From a candidate division FCPU426 bacterium (lineage in GTDB: Bacteria > Oederibacteriota > JAAXVQ01 > JAUVAV01): a DNA stretch of 16,898 nt. Below, in pieces: positions 1 through 5,621 of this stretch. The position numbers and the translations under genes were made by a program. The notes beneath the pieces are model-generated. The model saw only the letters and a program-made list of their open reading frames with translations, had not been told where the DNA came from and ran no database searches. Numbering within the stretch: the first letter of the stretch is position 1; each line of letters begins with the position of its first letter. The stretch is from assembly GCA_030619365.1 (NCBI GenBank), contig JAUXBQ010000023.1, positions 1 through 16,898 on the forward strand. Reading direction: 5' to 3'.

Positions 1-967
1 GACCGGTATCATAGAAATAAACTTTGGGCATTTTAACGATCTCGCGCCGGCGATTTTTAAAGAAAGGACTAATGAGTTTGACAATAAAGGTGTTTTGCAG
101 CACAAAAATATACCGGGTTAAAGTAAGGTGAGTTGTCTTCAGGTCAGTAGTTAAACGCTGGTCGTTGACCAGGGAACCGATTTGGAGAGCCAGCATTTTT
201 ACCAGATCATTGAAGCCGGAGACATTTTCTATACTGAAAAGCTGATTAATATCCTTGCGCACGTAGCTCGTATAAATTTCATAAATTAAATCCATTTTTT
301 TGGATACGTTTTCCTCCTTGATCACCGCCGGATAGCCCCCATATGTTATATAATTTTCAAATTATCTCTGGAGGCCTTTTTTGTGAATCTCCAATATTTG
401 ATGGAATTTGAAATTTTTGCCATCAAGGAGGTCTCTTAATTTGAACTGTTTTAGAATACTCAAAAGCTCGGGGTTGTTTCTGAACAAAAGATATTCGGAA
501 AATCTCAGGGTGTCAATTTCAAATACAATTTTTCTTCCCGCCAGCGAATCCTTGAATTTGCGTTTGATATCAAGGGTTGAGGAGCCAGAGGCAATCAATT
601 TAATATTTTTGTGATGATCGGCAATTAGTTTTAAAAAGTTGGAAGGATTATCGAGATATTGAATTTCATCGATAAAGACAAATTGTCTTTTGCCGGGATC
701 AGCGCCTTTGGCTTTTAATAGCTGGATAAAATCCGATACTCCACTATTAAGCGTTTTCAGGATTTCGAAATCTTCCAGGTCGAAATAGAAAACGTTTTTT
801 TCGGCTTTTTGATAAATTTCTTTGATGAGCAGATAAAGAATACAGGTCTTTCCCACCTGCCGCGAGCCGGTAATAAGAATAAGCCGTTCATCATCAATCC
901 ATTCAAGAATAGATTTTAGTTTTTCGCGGCTGAAAAGTTTTAGATTTAAAATATCTTGAAGTTCCAT
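1..967 (-). pseudogene. AAA_14/DUF4143 family ATPase, interrupted by an in-frame stop and cut by the window edge
   Basis: Members of this family are ATPases of roughly 380-450 residues with an N-terminal AAA_14 domain and a C-terminal DUF4143 domain; their cellular role is poorly defined. The start chosen is the ATG at 967-965, because GGAGG (minus strand, 980-976) lies 8 nt upstream and the promoter lies just before it; a longer frame back to 1051 would have to translate the promoter palindrome. Numbering from that ATG, Walker A is GSRQVGKT at residues 34-41, Walker B is FVFIDEIQYL, and a sensor-like LIASGSS follows. Codon 202 is TAA (364-362). The same frame then continues without another stop to the window edge as FENYITYGGYPAVI and EIYTSYVRKDI, which are typical of the family's second half. 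The gene is therefore intact in sequence apart from one nonsense codon. A sequencing error is the main alternative to a real pseudogene. Confidence 0.85.
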
Positions 968-988
968 AACTACGTCCTCCATATTAGC

Positions 989-1017
989 TTGACTAATATT
1001 ATGGACTCCCATAATAT
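989..1017 (+). promoter_or_regulatory. Mirror-image promoter on the plus strand
   Basis: Because the palindrome is exact, the plus strand carries the same boxes: TTGACT at 989-994, 17 bases, TAATAT at 1012-1017. It would fire rightward into 1025-1349, where no intact gene is seen. It may be only a by-product of the symmetry. Confidence 0.4.
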
Positions 1018-1024
1018 TAGTCAA
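996..1024 (-). promoter_or_regulatory. Sigma70-type promoter of the DUF4143 ATPase gene
   Basis: Read on the minus strand, TTGACT (1024-1019) is followed by a 17-base spacer and TAATAT (1001-996), close to consensus at both boxes. The expected start of transcription near 990 gives a leader of about 22 bases holding GGAGG before the ATG at 967. The promoter is fully inside the perfect palindrome, so a dimeric regulator bound there would block it. Confidence 0.65.
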
Positions 1025-1059
1025 GCTAATATTATGGGAACATCCAGACACCTGGCCGG

Positions 1060-1090
1060 CTATTAGTCATGATACTAACATGACTAATAG
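1060..1090. repeat. Second palindrome sharing the TGACTAATA half-site
   Basis: CTATTAGTCATG (1060-1071) and CATGACTAATAG (1079-1090) are exact reverse complements around ATACTAA. The half-site TGACTAATA occurs here at 1081-1089 and inverted at 1061-1069, the same word as in the promoter palindrome. Four copies in 100 bases upstream of one gene suggest a second binding site for the same regulator. Confidence 0.75.
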
Positions 1091-1136
1091 GTTACACTGG
1101 CATAAATACAGACCTTGTAAATTTAAAGGTTGTATT

Positions 1137-1349
1137 TTAAAATGCCATGTATGAAAAGAGCTTATTATCCTCTACCTTGTTCCCATTGAAATCAAATACA
1201 ACCAAAATGTTCCGGTTCAGCAGTTGCGGGGAATTCATGATTTTGTTCAGGAAAAAAATGTGGATATGGAATCGTGATCAATAATGATGATAAAATCAGG
1301 TTTTATTCGGAAAAAGTCATCGGCATTCCGTTTGCTTTTATAATATGAA
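1137..1349 (-). pseudogene. Decayed coding remnant, unrecognised
   Basis: The stretch between the palindromes and the MITE-like element holds no intact gene. On the minus strand two frames join plausibly across a run of seven bases (A7 on the plus strand, 1252-1258). The upstream part reads KPDFIIIIDHDSIST before a stop. The downstream part reads NILVVFDFNGNKVEDNKLF and ends at the TAA at 1139-1137. Together they look like the tail of one protein broken by a homopolymer frameshift. The remnant abuts the element at 1350, so its 5' part may have been lost with that insertion. I do not recognise the family, and chance reading frames in AT-rich DNA cannot be excluded. Confidence 0.25.
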
Positions 1350-1554
1350 CTAGTGTAGTGCGTCCAACACTTCTTTACATTTGATTGTCATTGCGAGGAG
1401 CGTTTTTTAGCGACGAAGCCCCGACCGGTTGGGGGATCGTATGGGACTTCCTGAGGTCGCAATCTCCCGGATCGAAAGCGTGAATTCCTATAGGAGGTTG
1501 CTTCGCTTCGCTCGCAAAGACATATGTAAAGCTATTTATGACGCACTACACTAG
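1350..1554. mobile_element. MITE-like element, 205 bp, with terminal inverted repeats
   Basis: The ends are exact inverted repeats: CTAGTGTAGTGCGTC (1350-1364) and GACGCACTACACTAG (1540-1554). A further 7-bp match lies inside (TTTACAT 1374-1380, ATGTAAA 1524-1530). Each end carries TA at its second and third base, as expected for insertion at TA by an IS630/Tc1-mariner type transposase. The interior contains the palindromic motif GTCATTGCGAGGAGCG with AGCGACGAAGC (1409-1419), GCAATCTC (1459-1466) and its inverted counterpart ending CGCTCGCAAAGACA (1522), a dispersed repeat found in many bacterial genomes. There is no transposase gene, so it would be non-autonomous. Its right end supplies the ATG at 1538 that could be mistaken for the start of the next gene. 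Confidence 0.75.
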
Positions 1555-1586
1555 ACTTCGGCTCAAGTTTGACGCAAAGCGGACAC

Positions 1587-1591
1587 GGAGG
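1587..1591 (+). promoter_or_regulatory. Ribosome binding site that decides the GTG start at 1598
   Basis: GGAGG lies 6 bases before GTG at 1598. No comparable site precedes the in-frame ATG at 1538, which lies inside the terminal repeat of the mobile element. I see no convincing promoter between the element and this site. Confidence 0.7.
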
Positions 1592-1597
1592 AAACGC

Positions 1598-2293
1598 GTG
1601 CGAAGTCGAACCAGATTGGGACAAGGATGGCTGGTCGTACTGGCGTGGCTGGTATTGGCCGGCATGGTCAGCCCGGTTTTCGGAGATCAGGCTCGCGGCC
1701 CGGCGGGAAGCGGTGAAAGCCAAACCGCCCCCACCCCTCCCTTGTGGGGAGAGGCGCTGTTGAATCATCCTCTCCTTTCCCTGCCGTCCAAACAACCGGA
1801 GGATGCGCCGCTCAGTCAGGCCCGGCGGCTGGTGAGTAATTTTAATCTGCAAGAGGAAACGGAACCTATTGGCCGGCTTCAGGCCCGGGAGCGTCTGGAC
1901 GGCACGCGGGAGCACCTGCTCTACAGCCGCAAAAACGGCTGGGTGGAAGTCTGGGTGACCAGCCAAGACGGCAAGTTTCAGGAAGAACGTCTCTACCAGG
2001 AAGGCCGCCTGCAGGCGGTTCTGCTGGTTGACGGCTCACTCCGGACCCTGCAATACGTTCAACCCTTTTCGCCGGGCCTGGCGGCCTCCGGGTCCGGCCC
2101 GGAGCGGGCCTTGACTGTCGTGGAGGCGATCCGGCAGCGGACCCGCATTCTGGAATACGATTGCCAGGGCAAATTACTGGCCGGGTACCTGCCCGACGGC
2201 ACTAAGATTCCGACGCAAGCGCAGCCCGCGGCCAAAGAGCTCAAACGGATCATCAACCCGGACCTCATGCGCCGGCGTTTCTCCGGACACTGA
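1598..2293 (+). CDS. Secreted protein with YD/RHS-like segments
   Basis: The product is 231 residues from the GTG start. It opens with a basic stretch (VRSRTR) and a hydrophobic run (WLVVLAWLVLAGMV) ending VFG before DQARG, a standard signal peptide, so the mature chain is exported. The middle is low-complexity and proline-rich (QTAPTPPLWGEALL). From about residue 90 it has short aromatic and glycine-rich segments such as YSRKNGWVEVW, YQEGRLQAVLLVDGS and YDCQGKLLAGYLPDGTKI. The last matches the YD-repeat pattern of RHS-like secreted proteins (YD..G.l...PDGt), but there are too few repeats for an RHS shell. Its stop codon is one base before the next start, so the two are almost certainly co-translated. 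The DNA coding for the proline-rich part (about 1727-1754) resembles the CCCTCTCC/GGGAGAGG repeat found downstream. No specific function can be assigned. Confidence 0.8.
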   Translation: MRSRTRLGQGWLVVLAWLVLAGMVSPVFGDQARGPAGSGESQTAPTPPLWGEALLNHPLLSLPSKQPEDAPLSQARRLVSNFNLQEETEPIGRLQARERLDGTREHLLYSRKNGWVEVWVTSQDGKFQEERLYQEGRLQAVLLVDGSLRTLQYVQPFSPGLAASGSGPERALTVVEAIRQRTRILEYDCQGKLLAGYLPDGTKIPTQAQPAAKELKRIINPDLMRRRFSGH

Positions 2294-2294
2294 C

Positions 2295-4943
2295 ATGCGC
2301 ACCTCTCACTGGATTTGGCTCCTGGCGTGTCTGATCGGCAGCGGGCCGTTCGGGCCGGCTGCCGCGCGGGCGGATAAGCCGGAGGGGCTGAATTTGCCCC
2401 CGCAACAATTGGCGGACCAGATGTATTGTCATCTGAAAGACCGTTATGTCATTAAAAAATACGCCCTGGATCAAACTGGCCGGAATCTTTCCGTGAACTT
2501 TCTGCTGGAAGACGGGCGCCGCCTGACCTATGACCGCCATGGGCATTTGCTCAAGCGGCTGCAACCGGACGGCCGGGAAACCTACTTTAAAAACGGCTAC
2601 CCGGTCAGGGAGGTCTCGGCCCGGGGAGACGTCCTGTCCGTAACGGATTATGCCTGGACCCCGGAAGGGAGAATCAAACGGGCGCTCAGGCATGAAGGCC
2701 CTTACCTGACCGCCAGTTTTTACAACCAGGAGGGGGACATTCACTTTGAACTGCGGCAGGGACCCCAAGGCAGACTGTATCGCTATAATTATTCCTGGAG
2801 CGATAACCGCCGCACCTATAAGTACTTTGAGACGCGCTCGTGGGATGCGAGCACGGATTATTACAGCGTCTCCGCCGAAACCGGATTGGTGGAGGAACAC
2901 TGGCGCGTGAGCCAGGGCATGCGGGAGGTGTGGGACGAGCGCTACGAGTTGTTCATGGCTTTGCTCCTCGCCCAATTCCGGCGGGATTACGCCGACCGCC
3001 GGCGGCTAAAGAGCGACAGCCTGGGACGCACGCGCGGCGACATCTTGCTGGGTAAGCTCCATCCGCGCTCTTTATACCCGGTCAAGCGTTTTGTGCGCGA
3101 TTATAAACACCAGAAAATCATATTTGCCGAGGACTGGCGGTTTATTGAGTGCCTGGACATCCGCCTGCGGCTGCCCGTGGTGAAAATGGTCGAGGAAGCG
3201 GAAGTGGTCGCGCAGCGCGTCCGCACGCAGGGCGACAAGGTCTATACCTGGGTGCCGGAACGGAGGCGCTGGGAACGTTATCCCTTTGATTCCCGCGAGG
3301 AAAAGTTGATCCCAATCAACCTGCGCGGCGACGCCCGCATCGAAACCCGGTACGCCGCCACCCGCTGGGAGGCGGTTCCCAACCAGGCCATGGATTTGAT
3401 CTACAGCGTGCGCCTGATCGTGCCGCAACAAAAACTGGCGCAGCAGCGCCTGGCCTTGTCCCAGCACGTTTACGATGATCCCGATTTCGACGACCTTTAC
3501 GCCCTCCTGCAACAATCCGCCGTGACATCGGGGACCGGCCGCCGGGCGATCATGGCGCCAATCGGCGCGTCCGTCACGAAACTGACCCCGGCCGAAGCGC
3601 AAATACTACAGAGGGAGATTATTTACAAGATCAAGCAGGAACTGCAGATACGGCCCCAAATGAACCGGCGGGACAGCAACCAGAAAACCCAGGCCGAACT
3701 CATTATTTACGCGCTGAATCCGGAAACCATGCTGCCCCGGCGGAATCTGCTGCAGCAACTGGACAAGCTGCATCGCGTGCGGCGGGAGACCTTTGACCTG
3801 ATCGGGTACTCCAATCTGACCGTGTTGATGCCACGGGTGAAAAAGGAAAAAGACTACACGATTTTGGACCGCGTACAGCGCGTTCAAAACGTAATCAAAA
3901 TCTGGGAAACCGACGGGGAACACCCTGAGGGGGGATATTGGTTGCCTTATACGCTGCGCCCGGGGCGCGATAAGCTGACCCGTGGCCAGGGGAAGTGGCG
4001 CCTTAGGGTCGACGAAGGGTGTTTCCGCTGGTCGCTGACCGAGCTCCCGAAAATACAACGGGTGAGCGGATTCGTGGTTCTGGCCCGGCCGCCCGCGTCC
4101 GCCCCTACTGTGGCGCGGGAATCCGGTTTGGCCTCCGGCGCGCCGGACGTCCGGCCAGACCCAACGAAACCCGGTGCGGGCTGGAGGCCTTATGTCCGGG
4201 CCGCGCTACCGTCCGAATGGCAGGGATGGGGATTCTGGGGGCGCGTGCTGGCGGCCGGCGTGCTGGGCGCGGCCCAAGGGCGCGGCGGAGAAGTTGAAAT
4301 GGCGCGCTCGCGCCTGGCCTCGGGCGAGAAAGTCGCGGTGTTTTGTCAGCGCGCCTGGACCGGCCAGACCAACGGTTTTCGCCGGGTCCTGTCCCGGTCG
4401 GACCAGTGGTTTTCAGAGGAACGCTACGACGCGAACAGGCGCTTGGTGTCTTTTCAGGATCTGCGCGGCGTACACGGCGAAGTGAAGATGATGGCCGACG
4501 GGCGGCGGCAAGTCCATTATCGCTATCAGGGCCGAACCCGGGTGCTGGAATTCAACCAGGCGCGCCTGGAAAGCGTGATCCTGCCGGACCGGACCCGCCG
4601 GCACTACCTGAAAAAACCCGATCAGACAAAAATACGCTATGAGGATGAGAACGGCGACTGGGTATTCGAACGGAATTACGATCTCCTGGGTAAGCAGCGT
4701 ACCCTGATTTTCGCCCATGGCGAGGAAATTCGTTATCAGTACCTGTCAGAGCCGGGCCGGGTGAAGATTCATATTAGCGATACCCGCAATCAGCGGGGAA
4801 GTTTTGTGCTTAATGAAAAAGGACAAATCAGCCAACGACGCGGTAATGGTAATCTGGTCTATTTCGCAGTCAATCAACTTCAGTTCGTCCGGCCGGATTG
4901 CTATCAGCCACTTGAGATTCAGTTCACGCTGCCATTGAATTAA
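2295..4943 (+). CDS. Large secreted protein with YD-like segments at both ends
   Basis: The product is 882 residues. The ATG follows the previous stop by one base and has only a weak ribosome site, which points to translational coupling. A signal peptide is clear: WIWLLACLIGSG hydrophobic core, likely cut after AAARA near residue 26. Residues about 60-170 carry YD-like strands (LTYDRHGHLLKRLQPDGRET, YAWTPEGRIKRALRHEG). The central part is charged and probably helical, with no motif I recognise. A linker rich in Pro, Ala and Gly at about 600-640 precedes a hydrophobic stretch (GRVLAAGVLGAAQG). The last 220 residues return to YD-like strands (YDANRRLVSFQDLRGVHGE, VILPDRTRRHYL, NYDLLGKQRTLIF). 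YD repeats occur in surface and toxin proteins, but no toxin or cleavage motif is visible here. Role at the cell surface is inferred only from export and repeat type. Confidence 0.85.
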   Translation: MRTSHWIWLLACLIGSGPFGPAAARADKPEGLNLPPQQLADQMYCHLKDRYVIKKYALDQTGRNLSVNFLLEDGRRLTYDRHGHLLKRLQPDGRETYFKNGYPVREVSARGDVLSVTDYAWTPEGRIKRALRHEGPYLTASFYNQEGDIHFELRQGPQGRLYRYNYSWSDNRRTYKYFETRSWDASTDYYSVSAETGLVEEHWRVSQGMREVWDERYELFMALLLAQFRRDYADRRRLKSDSLGRTRGDILLGKLHPRSLYPVKRFVRDYKHQKIIFAEDWRFIECLDIRLRLPVVKMVEEAEVVAQRVRTQGDKVYTWVPERRRWERYPFDSREEKLIPINLRGDARIETRYAATRWEAVPNQAMDLIYSVRLIVPQQKLAQQRLALSQHVYDDPDFDDLYALLQQSAVTSGTGRRAIMAPIGASVTKLTPAEAQILQREIIYKIKQELQIRPQMNRRDSNQKTQAELIIYALNPETMLPRRNLLQQLDKLHRVRRETFDLIGYSNLTVLMPRVKKEKDYTILDRVQRVQNVIKIWETDGEHPEGGYWLPYTLRPGRDKLTRGQGKWRLRVDEGCFRWSLTELPKIQRVSGFVVLARPPASAPTVARESGLASGAPDVRPDPTKPGAGWRPYVRAALPSEWQGWGFWGRVLAAGVLGAAQGRGGEVEMARSRLASGEKVAVFCQRAWTGQTNGFRRVLSRSDQWFSEERYDANRRLVSFQDLRGVHGEVKMMADGRRQVHYRYQGRTRVLEFNQARLESVILPDRTRRHYLKKPDQTKIRYEDENGDWVFERNYDLLGKQRTLIFAHGEEIRYQYLSEPGRVKIHISDTRNQRGSFVLNEKGQISQRRGNGNLVYFAVNQLQFVRPDCYQPLEIQFTLPLN

Positions 4944-4990
4944 AAACAAGAGTCATGCGCTTTCGGATTGATAACGACTATGCTGTTACC

Positions 4991-5176
4991 GCCCCGCATG
5001 CGCGGGGCAAGCCCAACGTTTTTCCAAAAGACCTGCCGAACATTTAGGGTAGCCGAATCCGTGTCAACATACAAAAGAATCCCCGTACGTAAGTGCGGGG
5101 TAACTGCTTGCCCTCTCTCTGCTAGGGAGAGGGGTAGGGGTGAGGGTCTCCTGAATAACCCGCCCGTCAGGGCGGG
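4991..5176. repeat. Cluster of four REP-like hairpins
   Basis: Four compact inverted repeats lie within 186 bases: GCCCCGC/GCGGGGC (4991-4997, 5002-5008), CCCCGTAC/GTGCGGGG (5081-5088, 5093-5100, one G-T pair), CCCTCTCTCT/AGGGAGAGGG (5111-5120, 5124-5133, one G-T pair) and CCCGCCC/GGGCGGG (5159-5165, 5170-5176). They look like dispersed palindromic elements gathered after a gene end. They could also stop transcription from the upstream operon or protect its mRNA end, though none has a clear T-run directly after it. The rest of 4944-5291 holds nothing else I can name; open frames there have no coding character. Confidence 0.7.
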
Positions 5177-5291
5177 GACATTTATGCCGAAAAACCAGAA
5201 AAAACCAGCGTTTCGGACACGCCCGAAAACCTTTGTTTAAAAAGGATAAAACGGAAATCGTTCCAATTCAAAGCGATTTTTAGCTGGCGAT

Positions 5292-5320
5292 TTGCGAAGT
5301 GGTTTTTCCTGTGATATACT
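5292..5320 (+). promoter_or_regulatory. Sigma70-type promoter of the giant gene
   Basis: TTGCGA (5292-5297) is followed by a 17-base spacer and TATACT (5315-5320), in an extended TGTGATATACT context. Transcription would begin near 5327, giving a leader of about 140 bases before the ATG at 5469. This makes the giant gene transcriptionally independent of the YD-like pair. Confidence 0.65.
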
Positions 5321-5359
5321 AAAATTAAGGAAAAATATAAATTATTAGGATAAAAACAT

Positions 5360-5388
5360 CGCAAATGATACCGGACTTTCCATTTGCG
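5360..5388 (+). promoter_or_regulatory. Leader hairpin of the giant gene
   Basis: CGCAAATG (5360-5367) pairs with CATTTGCG (5381-5388) around a 13-base loop, inside the inferred untranslated leader. I compared the leader with the GEMM, TPP, glycine, fluoride and cobalamin riboswitch patterns from memory and found no match. It may be a stability element. Confidence 0.4.
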
Positions 5389-5456
5389 CACTGGGAAAGA
5401 AGCGTCAAATACAAGACAACGTTTTCTATCCTGATGGCGCGTGGAAACGGAAAGGG

Positions 5457-5462
5457 AGAGGA
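5457..5462 (+). promoter_or_regulatory. Ribosome binding site of the giant gene
   Basis: AGAGGA lies 6 bases before the ATG at 5469 and fixes that start. The nearest upstream ATG (5434) is in another frame. Confidence 0.7.
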
Positions 5463-5468
5463 AGCTCC

Positions 5469-5621
5469 ATGACTTCATACCTGAATATCCGGGACCGGGA
5501 ATGGGATCCCCGGGACTTGGTTAGTTTGGACGCTTGGCGCCGGCCGCACTGGTCGCTACTGACCAAAACCCTGGCGATGCTCATCACCCTCACGTTCCTG
5601 TTGCCCTACGTGGCCTTTGCC
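5469..5621 (+). other. Signal peptide or N-terminal anchor of the giant protein (residues 1-51)
   Basis: A polar N-terminal region of about 27 residues precedes the hydrophobic run TKTLAMLITLTFLLPYVAFA, then FEPG. AFA followed by F52 is an acceptable signal-peptidase site. The long n-region also allows an uncleaved anchor. Either way the N-terminal domain would lie outside the cytoplasmic membrane. Confidence 0.7.

Larger units (their letters stand above)
981..1032. repeat. Perfect palindrome, 24-bp arms, 4-base centre
   Basis: Positions 981-1004 and 1009-1032 are exact reverse complements separated by ACTC. Each arm is itself nearly palindromic (ATATTAG at 981-987 facing CTAATAT at 993-999). 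The arms contain the 9-base half-site TGACTAATA (990-998, and inverted at 1015-1023). The palindrome lies immediately upstream of the ribosome binding site of the minus-strand ATPase and covers its promoter, so it may be an operator. It could also fold as a hairpin or cruciform. Confidence 0.9.

Noticed and set aside
968..1051. Longer N-terminus for the DUF4143 ATPase starting at 1051
   Set aside because: The extra 28 residues would be translated from the promoter palindrome, and the ATG at 967 has a better ribosome site and fits the usual N-terminus of the family.
2265..2975. Minus-strand open frame of 236 codons opposite the YD-like genes
   Set aside because: It overlaps two coding regions whose products have signal peptides and YD-like strands; its own translation is not protein-like.
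4968..5240. Plus-strand open frame of 90 codons between the operon and the giant gene
   Set aside because: It is made from the hairpin repeats, has no ribosome site, and its translation is low-complexity.
5327..5468. Leader of the giant gene as a riboswitch
   Set aside because: The core motifs of the GEMM, TPP, glycine, fluoride and cobalamin classes are absent. Only one simple hairpin is evident.
5182..5478. Minus-strand open frame of 98 codons
   Set aside because: It crosses the promoter, leader and start of the giant gene and has no similarity to any family I know.
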